DNA of 64,000 bases from Candidatus Planktophila lacus. GTDB lineage: Bacteria > Actinomycetota > Actinomycetes > Nanopelagicales > Nanopelagicaceae. A program made the translations under genes and the position numbers. Below, piece after piece: positions 43,555 to 54,466 of the stretch. The DNA is taken from NCBI RefSeq assembly GCF_002288385.1, contig NZ_CP016783.1:1178001-1242000 (forward strand), in the 5' to 3' direction. The notes under the pieces were generated by a model. That model saw only the letters and a program-made list of their open reading frames with translations, was not told the origin of the DNA and did not search any database. Positions within the stretch are counted from its first letter, which is position 1, and each line of letters opens with the position of its first letter.

Positions 43555-44894
43555 TAGCGGTCAACTCCTCCCATCACAGGATCGATTGAGGCAACAGCGC
43601 CGATGATGTCGGCAACCATTGAGCCTTCACACATTGCAGATGTTGATTGCAAGTTATTGAAAGATGGTTCGCGGAAGTGAACGCGGTAAGGGCGTGTGCC
43701 GCCATCAGAGACAACGTGTGCACCGAGTTCGCCACGTGGTGATTCAACTGCTGTGTAAACCTGACCTGCTGGAACGCGGAAACCTTCAGTAACAAGTTTG
43801 AAGTGGTGGATCAAAGACTCCATTGATGTGCCCATGATTTCGCGGATATGGTTAAGCGAGTTACCCATTCCGTCTGCGCCAATTGCCAGCTGTGCTGGCC
43901 AGGCGATCTTCTTATCTGCAACCATTACTGGAGCGCCTTCAAGTGATTTAAGTTTTTCAGCGCATTGTTCGATGATGCGAAGTGATTGTTCTAGTTCGTT
44001 GATACGAATCAAGAAGCGACCGTAAACATCGCAGGTATCTGCAGTGACAACATCAAACTTGTAATTTTCGTAACCTGAGTAAGGCTGAATCTTGCGCAGA
44101 TCAAGTGGCAAACCGGTTGCGCGGATAACGGGACCTGTAACTCCAAGCGTCGTTGCGCCGGCAAGATCGAGGTAACCAATTCCCTCGGTGCGCTTCATCC
44201 AGATGCTATTACCAACGAGCAACTTCTCATTATCTTTAAAGCTATGGCGCAGATCTTTTACCGTTGCTAAAACTTTCTCGACAGTGCCAGCAGGAAGATC
44301 CTGAGCAACACCGCCTGGGCGGATATAGGCCATATTCATACGCAAGCCAGAGATAAATTCGAAGATATCTAGAACTTTTTCACGTTCGCGGAAGCAGAAG
44401 ATCATTGGTGAAAGCGCACCAAGTTCTAGCGCACCAGTGCCAAGGGCAACCATGTGTGAAGAGATACGGTTGAACTCCATCATCATTACGCGAATAACGT
44501 CGGCCTTTTCAGGAACATCGCCTGTGATTCCAAGGAGCTTTTCAACGCCTAAGCAGTAAGCCGCTTCGTTAAATAACGGTGCCAAGTAATCCATACGAGT
44601 TACAAATGTTGTGGCCTGAGTCCAGTTACGGAACTCGATGTTCTTTTCAATACCTGTGTGCAGGTAACCGATTCCGCAACGAACTTCAGTAACAGTTTCG
44701 CCTTCAAGTTCTAGAACCAAGCGAAGTACGCCGTGTGTTGATGGGTGCTGTGGACCCATATTTACAACTACGCGCTCTTCTTTCGCCTGACCAATTTCAG
44801 TTACGAGTGAATCCCAATCGCCACCGGTTACCGAGAAGACAGTGCCTTCAGTGGTTTCGCGTGATGATGCATATGGATCTGCGTACGTGCTCAC
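43554..44894 (-). CDS. nuoD: NADH-quinone oxidoreductase subunit D
   Basis: The 446-residue protein has the NiFe-hydrogenase-like quinone-site subunit motifs [32 protein letters not shown], and [20 protein letters not shown]. The nickel-binding Cys of hydrogenases are absent. It overlaps nuoC by four bases and nuoE by one. Confidence 0.97.
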   Translation of the reverse strand: MSTYADPYASSRETTEGTVFSVTGGDWDSLVTEIGQAKEERVVVNMGPQHPSTHGVLRLVLELEGETVTEVRCGIGYLHTGIEKNIEFRNWTQATTFVTRMDYLAPLFNEAAYCLGVEKLLGITGDVPEKADVIRVMMMEFNRISSHMVALGTGALELGALSPMIFCFREREKVLDIFEFISGLRMNMAYIRPGGVAQDLPAGTVEKVLATVKDLRHSFKDNEKLLVGNSIWMKRTEGIGYLDLAGATTLGVTGPVIRATGLPLDLRKIQPYSGYENYKFDVVTADTCDVYGRFLIRINELEQSLRIIEQCAEKLKSLEGAPVMVADKKIAWPAQLAIGADGMGNSLNHIREIMGTSMESLIHHFKLVTEGFRVPAGQVYTAVESPRGELGAHVVSDGGTRPYRVHFREPSFNNLQSTSAMCEGSMVADIIGAVASIDPVMGGVDR

Positions 44895-45526
44895 TTGTAA
44901 GACCTCCGATCTGATGGAGGTGGTGTAACAGCGCCCTTGTATTCAACGCCGATTCCGCCAAGTGCGTAATCCTTACGTTGTGGATGTCCTTGCCAATCAT
45001 CTGGCATCAAGATGCGAGTAAGTCCTGGGTGGCCATCAAAGATGATTCCAAACATGTCGTAAGTTTCGCGTTCGTTCCAGTTAGATCCAGCCCAGACTTC
45101 AACAAGTGAAGGAATGTGTGGATCGACATCTGGAACAGAAACTTCCAAACGAATTCGTTGGTTATTTGTCACTGATAACAAGTGGTAAACCGCGTGAAGT
45201 TCGCGATTGGTATCTTCTGGATAGTGCACACCAGATACGCCCATCGACATTTCAAATTTCAATTTATCGCGCAAGATAAGTGCAACTTCTACTAAACGCT
45301 CGCGCTTTATGTGAAGTGTTAGCTCGCCGCGATCAACAACTACGCGCTCAATAGCATCTGCAAAATCTGGATATGCGCGCTCTAGATCATCGGCAACCTG
45401 ATCGAAATAACCACCAAATGGGCGCTGTGAAGAGCCTGCAGAAGCAGTTGCGCGAACTAGCCCACCGTAACCCGAGGTATCCCCCGTGCCGGCAGCACCA
45501 AACATTCCGTGTTGCTCATCAGACAT
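44891..45526 (-). CDS. nuoC: NADH-quinone oxidoreductase subunit C
   Basis: The 211-residue protein has the 30-kDa subunit signature [20 protein letters not shown] and [17 protein letters not shown]. The first 35 residues are Gly/Ser rich and look disordered. It ends with a four-base overlap into nuoD and begins one base after the nuoB stop. Confidence 0.96.
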   Translation of the reverse strand: MSDEQHGMFGAAGTGDTSGYGGLVRATASAGSSQRPFGGYFDQVADDLERAYPDFADAIERVVVDRGELTLHIKRERLVEVALILRDKLKFEMSMGVSGVHYPEDTNRELHAVYHLLSVTNNQRIRLEVSVPDVDPHIPSLVEVWAGSNWNERETYDMFGIIFDGHPGLTRILMPDDWQGHPQRKDYALGGIGVEYKGAVTPPPSDRRSYK

Positions 45527-46081
45527 TTAAGCCAACAACCCCTTCAACTGATGGGTTGGAACAGCGGCCATAGCTGCAGCTTCAACTTCCTTGATAACTT
45601 TTTCGCGGTTAGGTCCGAGTTTTTCGTCGTAAATCTGATCGTGCAATTTAAGAATCGCATCCATCAACATCTCAGGGCGCGGTGGACAGCCAGGCAGATA
45701 AATATCTACTGGCACGACGTGGTCAACGCCTTGCACGATGGCGTAGTTGTTAAACATTCCACCGGATGAAGCACAAGCACCCATCGCAATAACCCACTTT
45801 GGCGCTGCCATTTGATCATAAATCTGTCGAAGTACTGGGGCCATTTTATTTGAAACGCGACCGGCAACAATCATTAAATCCGCTTGACGTGGGGATGCGC
45901 GGAAAACTTCCATACCAAAGCGCGCTAAGTCATAACGACCCGCACCAGCTGCCATCATCTCAATTGCGCAACATGCCAAACCGAAAGTTGCTGGCCAGAG
46001 TGAATTTTTACGCATGTAACCTGCAAGTTTTTCAACTGAGGTTAAAACAATTCCGCTAGGTAACTTCTCTTCTAATCCCAT
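45527..46081 (-). CDS. nuoB: NADH-quinone oxidoreductase subunit B
   Basis: The 184-residue protein binds the terminal 4Fe-4S cluster N2 through [18 protein letters not shown] and PGCPPRPE. It sits beside the quinone chamber. It overlaps nuoA by ten bases. Confidence 0.97.
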   Translation of the reverse strand: MGLEEKLPSGIVLTSVEKLAGYMRKNSLWPATFGLACCAIEMMAAGAGRYDLARFGMEVFRASPRQADLMIVAGRVSNKMAPVLRQIYDQMAAPKWVIAMGACASSGGMFNNYAIVQGVDHVVPVDIYLPGCPPRPEMLMDAILKLHDQIYDEKLGPNREKVIKEVEAAAMAAVPTHQLKGLLA

Positions 46082-46437
46082 TCGAGGCCTCCGCGACGCC
46101 AGACATATGCAAATGCAACGAAGACTGTTCCGATAAAGATCGCCATTTCGACTAAACCAAATAGTCCAAGTTGATCAAAGGTGACAGCCCATGGATATAA
46201 GAAAACGATTTCAATATCAAAGATGATAAAGAGCATCGCGGTTAAAAAGTACTTGACTGGAAAACGTCCACCTTGTGCTGCTTGCGGTGAAGGTTCGATT
46301 CCGCACTCGTACGCTTCAAGCTTTGCGCGGTTGTAACGAGCAGGTCCGGTAACGGCGGCTGCGGCAAGGGAGAAAATTGCGAACCCAAAACCAACGGCGG
46401 CAATCGCCAGAATTGGAATATATGGGTTACCGATCAC
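46072..46437 (-). CDS. nuoA: NADH-quinone oxidoreductase subunit A
   Basis: The 121-residue protein has three membrane helices and the conserved loop [13 protein letters not shown] with the quinone-site Cys, then [21 protein letters not shown]. The start is GTG at 46435-46437. It is the first gene of the nuoA-N operon, and a TAGGAT box lies seven bases before the GTG. Confidence 0.95.
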   Translation of the reverse strand: MIGNPYIPILAIAAVGFGFAIFSLAAAAVTGPARYNRAKLEAYECGIEPSPQAAQGGRFPVKYFLTAMLFIIFDIEIVFLYPWAVTFDQLGLFGLVEMAIFIGTVFVAFAYVWRRGGLEWD

Positions 46438-46444
46438 AAGCGAA

Positions 46445-46476
46445 ATCCTAAGGTGGCCACGGGGGTGGTCGCGACC
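46445..46476 (-). promoter_or_regulatory. Predicted nuo operon promoter region with GC-rich palindromes
   Basis: On the minus strand TAGGAT (46445-46450) ends seven bases before the nuoA GTG and fits a leaderless -10. Upstream lie two palindromes, GTGGCCAC (46453-46460) and the perfect GGTCGCGACC (46467-46476), in the 40 bases between menG and nuoA. They may bind a regulator or form a short hairpin at the end of menG. The -35 is weak. Confidence 0.4.
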
Positions 46477-46477
46477 G

Positions 46478-47170
46478 TTAAGCCTTTACGCCTCTGTGAA
46501 CTGCAACAACCCCGAAAGTTAAGTTCTGCCAGCCGACTTGGCTCCATCCCGCGGCCTCGATCTTGGCGGCGAGCGCCTGCTGATTTGGCCAGGCCCGGAT
46601 CGATTCGGCCAGGTAAATATAGGCATCTGGGTTAGAAGAGGTTTTCTTGGCGATCGCCGGGAGGGCGCGCATTAAGTAATTGGTATAGAGCTTTCGAAAT
46701 GGTGCCCAAGTTGGGCTGGAAAACTCGGCTATGACGATCCTGCCACCCTTTTTGGTCACGCGTAGGGCTTCCCCAAGGGCTTTATCCACATCTGAGGTAT
46801 TTCGCAGACCGAAAGAGATGGTCACAACGTCGAATTCGCCATCGGCGAAGGGCAGATTTAAGGCATCGGCGAAGGTGAAGGGCAGGTGCGGGCGGGCTTT
46901 ACGGCCAGCTGCCAGCATGCCTTCAGAGAAATCGGCTGGAATAACGTCGGCGCCAGCGGCAGCCAGGGGTTCGGAGCTAGATCCCGTACCTGCAGCCAAA
47001 TCCAAGATCTTCATCCCAGGCTTTGGGGCGATGATCGCTGTGGTCGCTCGGCGCCAAGCCTTGGTTTGGCCCAGGCTGAGCAGATCATTTACGAGGTCAT
47101 AGCGCTTAGCCACCCCATCGAACATTGCGGCGACTTCATCGGGGTTTTTATCCATATTTGCGCGCGACAT
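46478..47170 (-). CDS. menG: Demethylmenaquinone methyltransferase
   Basis: The 230-residue class I methyltransferase has [20 protein letters not shown], the SAM motif [33 protein letters not shown] and the family-specific [19 protein letters not shown]. It methylates demethylmenaquinone in the last step of menaquinone synthesis. The start ATG 47168-47170 has GAGAG nine bases upstream; a GTG at 47200 is possible but less like the family. It reads toward the nuo operon, 40 bases away. Confidence 0.93.
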   Translation of the reverse strand: MSRANMDKNPDEVAAMFDGVAKRYDLVNDLLSLGQTKAWRRATTAIIAPKPGMKILDLAAGTGSSSEPLAAAGADVIPADFSEGMLAAGRKARPHLPFTFADALNLPFADGEFDVVTISFGLRNTSDVDKALGEALRVTKKGGRIVIAEFSSPTWAPFRKLYTNYLMRALPAIAKKTSSNPDAYIYLAESIRAWPNQQALAAKIEAAGWSQVGWQNLTFGVVAVHRGVKA

Positions 47171-47231
47171 AGGCCAAGTCTCTCGCAATAGTAGGCTCAC
47201 TCACAACTCCAAAGCCGTAAAGGGGAAGTAA

Positions 47232-47831
47232 ATGTCGATCTCAACCGGATCACTTCGGGCAACGGTCTTTCCTCGCAGCACCGCGCTAACCCATGCCACC
47301 TTCATCGTCGGCGGAACGCTATTTATCGCAGCTCTGGCACAAATCGCTGTTCCGGTGCCAGGTTCACCTGTTCCTGTAACAGGTCAAACACTTGCCGTTT
47401 ATTTAATCGGAACCACTTACGGTGCACGTCTTGGATTTGCAACATTCGCAACGTATTTATTAGCCGGCGTTGCAGGAGCTCCAGTCTTTGCTGCAGCAAC
47501 AGGTGCAGCTAGCCACGGTATTGCCCGTTTAACTGGTGCAACTGGTGGTTACCTAATCGGAATGCTCGTAGCCACATTTATTCTTGGCGCGCTCGCAGAT
47601 CGCAAAGCCGATCAGAAATTTAAAACTTCATTTCCAGCGCTAACTTTGGGAAGCGCAATTGTCTTTGGCTTTGGATTGATCTGGTTAAAAACATCGCTAG
47701 ATCTTTCTTGGGCAGCAACAATTAGCGCAGGCCTTACTCCATTTATTTTCGGCGAACTTTTGAAGATCGCAATCACTGCAACTTCTCTGCCACTGATTTG
47801 GCGCAAGATTTCACAAAAGTTAAATCGATAA
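47232..47831 (+). CDS. bioY: BioY biotin transporter (ECF substrate-binding component)
   Basis: The 199-residue membrane protein has about six helices and BioY signatures: QIAVPVPGSPVPVTGQTLAV and TGGYLIGMLVATFILGALAD. BioY captures biotin alone or with an ECF energy module, and none is encoded nearby. No bio synthesis genes appear in the window, so the cell may depend on external biotin. GGGGAAG precedes the ATG. Confidence 0.93.
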   Translation: MSISTGSLRATVFPRSTALTHATFIVGGTLFIAALAQIAVPVPGSPVPVTGQTLAVYLIGTTYGARLGFATFATYLLAGVAGAPVFAAATGAASHGIARLTGATGGYLIGMLVATFILGALADRKADQKFKTSFPALTLGSAIVFGFGLIWLKTSLDLSWAATISAGLTPFIFGELLKIAITATSLPLIWRKISQKLNR

Positions 47832-47842
47832 ACTAAATTTTT

Positions 47843-49063
47843 ATGCCGCAACTTATCCCCGTTACTACTGCGCGCCTGGGCGAGCACTTACCGCTGCTGG
47901 AGCTACTTCCAGATAGCGCACCTGTTACTTGGGTTCGCGGCGGCGATGGCTTAGTTGGTTGGGGCTCTTACGCAACCACATCAGTAAGTGGCCCAAATAG
48001 ATTTAACGATGCTCGCATTTGGTGGCATCAGCAGCTAGAAAAACTAGCGATCTCAGATTCAGTTCACGTAAGCGGTACAGGTCCAATTCTCTTTACCTCT
48101 TTCTCTTTCGATCAGAACGAAGAGTCAATTCTTGTCATTCCCGAAATCGTCGTCGGAATGCGCAATGGCAGCTCTTGGATCACATGGATCGGCGATCAAG
48201 CTCAGCCGAAACTCGCGGAAAGCGCACAGTACTTAGAAGATGCTGAATACAACTGGGGTGATGGATCACTAAGCCCAGCTGAGTGGCAGATTCGCGTTGC
48301 GCAAGCGATTAAAGAAATTGAAAGCACCAAACTTGAAAAAGTTGTCCTTGCCCGCGATTTAAAAGTTAACTCACATCGCGCCATTGATCCACGGAAAATT
48401 CTCCGCAATCTAAGTGCCGAGTATCCATCTACATGGATCTTTGCAGTGGCCGGTTTAATCGGAGCAACACCTGAGCTCTTACTCCGCTTATCTCGCGGCA
48501 TGGTTACATCACGCGTTTTAGCCGGAACCATCAGTAAAACCGGCGATGATGAGAGAGATTTGGCGCTAGCGGCATCCCTTGCGCGATCATCTAAAGATCT
48601 CGAAGAACACGAATATGCAGTCAGATCAGTTGCAGATGCGCTCGATCCTTTCTGCACATCCACAAACGTTCCTGAATCCCCATTTGTTCTTCACTTAGCA
48701 AATGTTATGCACCTTGCGACTGACGTTACAGGTGCTTTAATTGAGAGCAAGAAGAGCATTGATGCTTTTACAATTCTTGAAAAATTACATCCCTCTGCCG
48801 CTGTCTGCGGCACACCAACTGAGATTGCTGCAAAGCTGATTAAAGATATTGAAGGGATGCCACGTGGTCGCTATGCCGGACCAGTAGGTTGGCTCGATGC
48901 ACGCGGTGATGGCGAGCTAGGAATCGCACTTCGTTGTGGGCAAATTACTGAAAATGAACTCCGCGTCTTTGCGGGCTGCGGAATTGTGGCTGGTTCCAAC
49001 CCAGAGAAAGAGTTAACTGAGAGCAACGCTAAATTTGCGCCGATGCGCAGCGCACTTTCCTAG
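47843..49063 (+). CDS. menF: Isochorismate synthase
   Basis: The 406-residue chorismate-binding enzyme has KVVLARDLKV, RVLAGTISKTGDDERDL, VMHLATDVTG, LHPSAAVCGTPTE and GRYAGPVGWLDARGDGE, which cover the active site. It converts chorismate to isochorismate, the entry step of menaquinone synthesis. It starts 11 bases after bioY and ends three bases before the convergent menD. Confidence 0.93.
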   Translation: MPQLIPVTTARLGEHLPLLELLPDSAPVTWVRGGDGLVGWGSYATTSVSGPNRFNDARIWWHQQLEKLAISDSVHVSGTGPILFTSFSFDQNEESILVIPEIVVGMRNGSSWITWIGDQAQPKLAESAQYLEDAEYNWGDGSLSPAEWQIRVAQAIKEIESTKLEKVVLARDLKVNSHRAIDPRKILRNLSAEYPSTWIFAVAGLIGATPELLLRLSRGMVTSRVLAGTISKTGDDERDLALAASLARSSKDLEEHEYAVRSVADALDPFCTSTNVPESPFVLHLANVMHLATDVTGALIESKKSIDAFTILEKLHPSAAVCGTPTEIAAKLIKDIEGMPRGRYAGPVGWLDARGDGELGIALRCGQITENELRVFAGCGIVAGSNPEKELTESNAKFAPMRSALS

Positions 49064-49066
49064 ACT

Positions 49067-50641
49067 TTAAAGCGATTTCATCTTCTCTGCCAGATCTTTA
49101 ATTAGATCGGCATTTGCTTCACGGTTAGGAACATCCAGGACTACAACGCTTAGCCCCTTAATTGGTGCAGTTATCTCTTTACTTAATTCTGCGGTGTTAT
49201 CGATAGTTTTTGCGCTGATTCCCATTGATTTCGCAATCGCCGCAGGGTCTAGCCCGTGTGGTGTTCCAAAAACTTCTTCAAATCCTTCTACTCCGCGTTG
49301 TGGCAGAGTTGAGAAAATTCCGCCACCATCATTATTTACAACGAAGATCTTGAGGTTTACCTGGTCGTGATGAATTAACCCAGTTAAGTCATGTAAGAAA
49401 GCTAAATCTCCAAGTACTGCAATTGCCGAACCGTGATGTGTTGCAATTCCGGTTGCGGTTGAGATATTTCCATCAATGCCTGCAAGCCCACGATTGGCAT
49501 AGGTAATGACTCCTGATCGTGCAGCTGCAAAAGCTTCAAGGTCTCTAATCGGACGCGATGATGCAATAAATATTGCCGTTTCTGCAGGAAGGTTGGCTGC
49601 AATCTCACGAGCGATCAGTGGTTCAGACCAGATTGAAATATCTTTGACAACTTTTGCAGTGCGTTCAGAATATTTCTGCCATTTAGCAATCCATTCCAGA
49701 TCGGCAGGCGCAACATAAAGTTCTGGAAGATCGGTAAATCGCTTATCTGCCGCGCGGTCGGAATCCACTGTTGCAATGCGCGGATCAATAACAAATGTTG
49801 AACGTGCAGATTTAATGAGTGCGTTAACTGATCTAGACAGCGTTGTGCGGCCAATAACGATCACAGTATCTGGAGTTAAATCTTTAGCGATTGGTGTTGC
49901 CGTTAGGAATAAACTGGCGTGGGCGTTTGCCTGTGCAAATGTCAGTGGATCCTCACTGATTACCGGCCATCCGAGAGATTCAATAAATGCGCTAACTGCG
50001 GCAACTTCAAGTCCACCACGATCATGGCCAATTACTAGTAAGCCACGTGTTGATTTACTTGCGAGAGTTCCGGCTTTCTTGCGATCAAAGACTTTTGGTG
50101 GATTTACCTTTAAACCATCGAGCCACGCATCGTTATCGTCGCCAAGAAGTGGTTCTTCAAATTGCACATTGATGTGGACAGGTCCGGTTTGCAGGGCGTT
50201 AAGTGGAAGTTCTAGCGGATAGGCCCCGCCAGAAACATCAGAGAAGTAACGAACTGCTTTGCCAAAGATGCGTGCTTGCTCAGTTGTTTGGTTGGCACCA
50301 GTTCGACGTAGTTCGGCTGGACGATCTGCAGTAATTACAAAGAGCGGAATATTTGAGTGTGATGCTTCCAAAACTGCTGGGTGGTAATTAGCAACGGCTG
50401 TTCCGCTAGTGCAGATAACTGGCACTGGACGATTGCTGGCTTTTGCTAAACCGAGTGCGTAGAAAGCAGCAGTGCGTTCGTCGATGCGGATATGTAACTT
50501 AATCAAGCCGCGCTTTTGTGCCGCAACGAGTGCAAGAGATAAAGGTGCGTTGCGAGATCCTGGTGAAATAACTGCATCAGTTATTCCAGCCTCAAGAATT
50601 TGGCGAATGATTACCCGAGCAAGTTGAGTTGCTTGGTTCAT
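49067..50641 (-). CDS. menD: 2-succinyl-5-enolpyruvyl-6-hydroxy-3-cyclohexene-1-carboxylate synthase
   Basis: The 524-residue thiamine-diphosphate enzyme has VISPGSRNAPLSLAL, DERTAAFYALGLAKAS, VICTSGTAVANYHPAVLEAS and the cofactor motif LGDLAFLHDLTGL with NNDGGGIFSTLPQ. It adds 2-oxoglutarate to isochorismate. The ATG at 50639-50641 overlaps the menC stop (ATGA), which sets the start. Confidence 0.95.
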   Translation of the reverse strand: MNQATQLARVIIRQILEAGITDAVISPGSRNAPLSLALVAAQKRGLIKLHIRIDERTAAFYALGLAKASNRPVPVICTSGTAVANYHPAVLEASHSNIPLFVITADRPAELRRTGANQTTEQARIFGKAVRYFSDVSGGAYPLELPLNALQTGPVHINVQFEEPLLGDDNDAWLDGLKVNPPKVFDRKKAGTLASKSTRGLLVIGHDRGGLEVAAVSAFIESLGWPVISEDPLTFAQANAHASLFLTATPIAKDLTPDTVIVIGRTTLSRSVNALIKSARSTFVIDPRIATVDSDRAADKRFTDLPELYVAPADLEWIAKWQKYSERTAKVVKDISIWSEPLIAREIAANLPAETAIFIASSRPIRDLEAFAAARSGVITYANRGLAGIDGNISTATGIATHHGSAIAVLGDLAFLHDLTGLIHHDQVNLKIFVVNNDGGGIFSTLPQRGVEGFEEVFGTPHGLDPAAIAKSMGISAKTIDNTAELSKEITAPIKGLSVVVLDVPNREANADLIKDLAEKMKSL

Positions 50642-51585
50642 GCGATTAGCTCCCAAGTCTTCATTAGGCGATCTTGCCACCATTTATATCTCTCTGGTGA
50701 AACTTCCAAGCCCTCGAAATTTGGATCGATTCGCTTTACTTCAATTTCTCCGTTAACAATCGGCAGCTCACCAATATTTGCTGAAAGCAAGGAACCTGTG
50801 GCAAGTCCGCAATCAAAATTCATCTCGTTAAATGAGGCGGCCAGCGCCAGACCGTGGGAAATTCCCACAGCGCTTTCTAGGGCGCTGGAAACGACGATAG
50901 GTAAATTATGGTGCTGCGCTAATTGATGTACGCGCACGATTCCACCTAGTGGTTGCACTTTTAGAGCCAAGATATCAACTGCATCGTTTAAATCTACTTT
51001 AAATGGATTAGCAGATTTTCTAAGTATTTCATCGCCAGCGATCGGAATATCAACCTTTAACTTTGCCTTTAATTCGCGCAGCTCTTCAACGCTCTGGCAA
51101 GGTTGTTCGACATATTCAATCGCACCAATGTTTTCGTATATTGCTTGCAGGTTAGTTATTGCATTTGTAACGATCCAATTCCCGTTTACATCGATTCGCA
51201 ATTTAGCGTTTGGTCGAAGCGCGCGAACTTTGGCTAGGCGAGCGATATCTTCACTTAAGTTATCGCCTACCTTTACTTTAAAAGTATTAACCCCAGGAAA
51301 AGTTTCGATGATTTGTTCGATTTCATTTGGATCATTTAGCGCAGGAATAGTTCCATTTACTTTTACTTTGCTCCGCTTGAGTTCTGGCCATGGCTTGGTT
51401 GCGGCTTCAATTGCAGATTGCAGCCAAGGTACACATTCACTTGGTTGGTATTCCAGAAATGGTGAAAACTCTCCCCATCCAGCCTCACCTTGAATGAGCG
51501 CTACTTCGCGGATATTTATCCCGCGGAAGTTTGTCTTAGTAGGTAGCGCAACAACGCGCATTGTGGAGAAGAGTTCTTGCGACAT
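50638..51585 (-). CDS. menC: o-Succinylbenzoate synthase
   Basis: The 315-residue enolase-superfamily protein has the catalytic Lys region (KVKVGD), the metal ligands Asp (LRIDVNGNW), Glu (IEYVEQP) and Asp (IPIAGDE), then LALKVQPLGG with the second Lys and VVSSALESAVGI. It dehydrates SHCHC to o-succinylbenzoate. It is short compared with E. coli MenC but normal for actinobacteria. It is coupled to menD. Confidence 0.93.
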   Translation of the reverse strand: MSQELFSTMRVVALPTKTNFRGINIREVALIQGEAGWGEFSPFLEYQPSECVPWLQSAIEAATKPWPELKRSKVKVNGTIPALNDPNEIEQIIETFPGVNTFKVKVGDNLSEDIARLAKVRALRPNAKLRIDVNGNWIVTNAITNLQAIYENIGAIEYVEQPCQSVEELRELKAKLKVDIPIAGDEILRKSANPFKVDLNDAVDILALKVQPLGGIVRVHQLAQHHNLPIVVSSALESAVGISHGLALAASFNEMNFDCGLATGSLLSANIGELPIVNGEIEVKRIDPNFEGLEVSPERYKWWQDRLMKTWELIA

Positions 51586-51587
51586 AT

Positions 51588-52466
51588 TTAGGGACGCTTG
51601 GGAAACTTTCCAAAATCTGGAGCGCGCTTTTCCTTGTAAGCATCGCGGCCTTCTTGACCTTCTTCACTTAAGTAGAAGAGCAGCGTTGCATCGCCAGCCA
51701 GTTGTTGAATTCCGGCAAGGCCATCATCGGCTGCGTTCATTGAAGATTTAAGTAAGCGAAGTGCGAGTGGAGAATTGCGCAGCATTTCGCGGCACCAGGA
51801 AACTGTTTCGGCTTCAAGTTCTTTAAGTGGAACAACAGTGTTAACAAGTCCCATCGCGAGCGCTTCATGCGCATCGTATTGACGAGTCATAAACCAAATC
51901 TCGCGCGCCTTCTTCTGTCCAACGCTTGCGGCAAGTAAACCTGAACCGTAACCGCCGTCGAATGAACCGACCATTGGGCCGGTCTGCCCAAACTTGGCGT
52001 TATCTGCTGCAATTGTTAAATCACAAACGACGTGCAGAACATGTCCGCCGCCAATTGCCCAACCCGCGACCATTGCAACAACTGGCTTAGGTGTGCGACG
52101 AATTTGAATTTGTAGATCTAAAACATTTAGGCGGCCAATACCTTTTTGTGCCAAAGGGTCTTCGCCGAGATATCCGTCATCTCCGCGCACGCTGATATCT
52201 CCGCCAGAACAGAAGGCTTCATCGCCGGTTCCGGTAAAGATGATTACGCCGACATCTGAGTTATCGCGCGCAAGTGAGAAAGCTTCTTGTAATTCAATAA
52301 TTGTTTGGGGGCGAAATGCGTTGCGCACCTCTGGTCGATTGATCGCGATCTTGGCCATGCCGTCGCCTACTTGATAGGTGATATCGGTAAATTTCTCTCC
52401 ACCTGCGCCAGTTGCCCACGCAGGGATAGAACGGTTACCAAATTCACGCTTGATCGGCTTGCTCAC
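51588..52466 (-). CDS. menB: 1,4-Dihydroxy-2-naphthoyl-CoA synthase
   Basis: The 292-residue crotonase-fold protein has [71 protein letters not shown] and the C-terminal [20 protein letters not shown] typical of MenB. It closes the second naphthoquinone ring. The start is GTG (52464-52466) after GGAGGA. It reads divergently from menE. Confidence 0.95.
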   Translation of the reverse strand: MSKPIKREFGNRSIPAWATGAGGEKFTDITYQVGDGMAKIAINRPEVRNAFRPQTIIELQEAFSLARDNSDVGVIIFTGTGDEAFCSGGDISVRGDDGYLGEDPLAQKGIGRLNVLDLQIQIRRTPKPVVAMVAGWAIGGGHVLHVVCDLTIAADNAKFGQTGPMVGSFDGGYGSGLLAASVGQKKAREIWFMTRQYDAHEALAMGLVNTVVPLKELEAETVSWCREMLRNSPLALRLLKSSMNAADDGLAGIQQLAGDATLLFYLSEEGQEGRDAYKEKRAPDFGKFPKRP

Positions 52467-52508
52467 GATTCCTCCATCTTCGACTTCGAGCGATAGCCTA
52501 CGCGTGCA

Positions 52509-53606
52509 ATGGAGCAGACGTCACAACGAGAGATTCGTGCGATAGATCCCACGTGGGACCTCGCCGAGTTAATGGCGCGCCTTGCCAAAGCTCTTATTGG
52601 AGAAGGCCCGGCTCTGGCCCTTGGCCCGGTTTCAGTCGCCGGCGCCCCAGATCGCGTGGCGCTAGTAGTCAATACCAGTGGATCAACTGGGTTAGCTAAG
52701 GAAGTTGGTTTATCCGCCAGCGCACTTTTAGAGAGCGCCAAGAGCGCAAATAAATTTGTTGGTGCAAAGCCAGGGCAGATCTGGTCGTTGTTGCTGCCGT
52801 TAACTCATATCGCTGGAATAAATGTTTTAGTTAGAAGTTTAGAGCTTGGAACGGTGCCAATTGATGCGCGAGAAATTATTGGCAAATACCCTTTTGCTGA
52901 TTTCACTGCAGTTGTGCCGACTCAACTATTTCGTGCGCTAAATGGCGATAGCGATCTGCTGGAACATTTGATTTCCGCGCAAGCGGTATTGGTGGGAGGC
53001 GCGGCACTTTCTGCAGAACTGCGTGAAGCCTCATATAACGCAGGTATCAAGGTAATTGAGACTTATGGAATGACCGAAACATCAGGTGGATGTATTTACA
53101 ACGGAACACCGCTTGACGGAACCGAATTTGAAATTGACGATCTTGGAATTATTTCAATTTCTAGTAAATCGCTAGCCACAACGTATCTAAATGATCAAAA
53201 ATCTTGGGATGAGAAAATTCGTAATGGTTTCTTTGTAACCACTGACGTTGGACATCTCGTAGATGGAAAACTTATCGTAACCGGCAGAAGTGATGATCTA
53301 ATTATCTCGGGTGGCGAAAATATCTCGCTAGCTGAAGTCGAAAGAATCGTTTCAACAACTTTCTCCGGAATTGATTGTGCAGCATTTGCAGTGCCTGACT
53401 CACAATGGGGTCAATCACTTCAATTAGCAATTGCTGGCGATGTTAAGCCAGAGCAATCTGCGATAAATGAATATCTCTCTTCACAAATCTCAAAAGCGGC
53501 AAAGGTCAAGAACTTCTTATATGTAAGCCAACTCCCCCGTACCGCCCTTGGCAAAATTGATCGCCGCAAACTTGCCGAGCTCGCGACCGAGGCAAACCAT
53601 GGCTAA
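52509..53606 (+). CDS. menE: o-Succinylbenzoate-CoA ligase (short actinobacterial form)
   Basis: The 365-residue AMP-forming ligase has the P-loop-like [57 protein letters not shown] and the C-terminal Lys in [12 protein letters not shown]. The N-terminal domain is shorter than in E. coli or Bacillus MenE, as in other actinobacteria. It activates o-succinylbenzoate for MenB. A TAGCCT box (52494-52499) lies nine bases before the ATG. Confidence 0.9.
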   Translation: MEQTSQREIRAIDPTWDLAELMARLAKALIGEGPALALGPVSVAGAPDRVALVVNTSGSTGLAKEVGLSASALLESAKSANKFVGAKPGQIWSLLLPLTHIAGINVLVRSLELGTVPIDAREIIGKYPFADFTAVVPTQLFRALNGDSDLLEHLISAQAVLVGGAALSAELREASYNAGIKVIETYGMTETSGGCIYNGTPLDGTEFEIDDLGIISISSKSLATTYLNDQKSWDEKIRNGFFVTTDVGHLVDGKLIVTGRSDDLIISGGENISLAEVERIVSTTFSGIDCAAFAVPDSQWGQSLQLAIAGDVKPEQSAINEYLSSQISKAAKVKNFLYVSQLPRTALGKIDRRKLAELATEANHG

Positions 53607-54447
53607 TAAATGGATCCTCGGTGCGCGCCCGCGCACACTTGCTGCAGCTATTGCTCCAGTGTTAGTTGCTACATCCTTTGCAGGAAGTGACTGGAAACCA
53701 GTCCCTGCTGCACTCGCACTCTTAGTTAGTTTGTCGCTGCAAATCGGCGTTAATTACGCAAATGATTATTCAGATGGAATCCGCGGCACCGATGATTCTC
53801 GTATCGGCCCTATCCGTTTAACCGCAAGCGGTCTGGCTAGTGCAAAATCTGTGAAGAACGCTGCCTTTATCTCCTTCTTCGTTGCGGCTATCGCTGGACT
53901 TGTCTTAGCGATTCAAACTTCCTGGTGGTTAATTGCAGTCGGTGCGCTAGCCATTGCGGCTGCTTGGGGATACACAGGTGGTTCTAGCCCTTACGGATAT
54001 AAAGGCTTAGGAGACATTTCAGTCTTTGTGTTCTTTGGGATTGTTGCAACTGTTGGAAGTTATTACGTACAGACTGAAGAGTTGAATTTGCAGATATTTA
54101 TTGTGGCAGTTCCGATGGGTTCTCTGGCATGTGCGATCCTGGCAATTAACAACTTAAGAGATCGCGCCGAGGATGAGTTAGTTGGAAAACGCACGATGGC
54201 GGTGCGGCTGGGAGATAAAGGTGCGCGCGCCCTTTACATTTCACTCTTTGTATCGGCCCACCTCTTTGCTCTGCTTACCTTCGAGCCTTTTGCGTTACTT
54301 ACTTTGCTAGCACTGCCCCTAAGCGCATCTCTGACACGTTCGGTCTGGGCTGGGACAACTGGCGCAGCGCTGATTCCACTTCTGGCAAAGACCGGCAAGT
54401 TGCAGATGCTCTTTGCCGCCCTATTTGCACTCGGCCTAGTCCTCTAA
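53599..54447 (+). CDS. menA: 1,4-Dihydroxy-2-naphthoate polyprenyltransferase
   Basis: The 282-residue UbiA-family membrane protein has nine or so helices, ILGARPRTLAAAIAPVLVAT, the first Asp motif NYANDYSDGIRGTDD and the second NNLRDRAEDELVGKRTMAV. It attaches the polyprenyl chain to the naphthoate ring. The ATG at 53599 overlaps the last codons of menE by eight bases. Confidence 0.94.
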   Translation: MANKWILGARPRTLAAAIAPVLVATSFAGSDWKPVPAALALLVSLSLQIGVNYANDYSDGIRGTDDSRIGPIRLTASGLASAKSVKNAAFISFFVAAIAGLVLAIQTSWWLIAVGALAIAAAWGYTGGSSPYGYKGLGDISVFVFFGIVATVGSYYVQTEELNLQIFIVAVPMGSLACAILAINNLRDRAEDELVGKRTMAVRLGDKGARALYISLFVSAHLFALLTFEPFALLTLLALPLSASLTRSVWAGTTGAALIPLLAKTGKLQMLFAALFALGLVL

Positions 54448-54454
54448 CTTTCGC

Positions 54455-54460
54455 TAGACT
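54455..54460 (+). promoter_or_regulatory. Predicted -10 box of the PLD-N gene (leaderless)
   Basis: TAGACT ends six bases before the ATG at 54467, and no ribosome binding site is present. The 19 bases between menA and this gene hold little else. Confidence 0.45.
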
Positions 54461-54466
54461 CTACCC

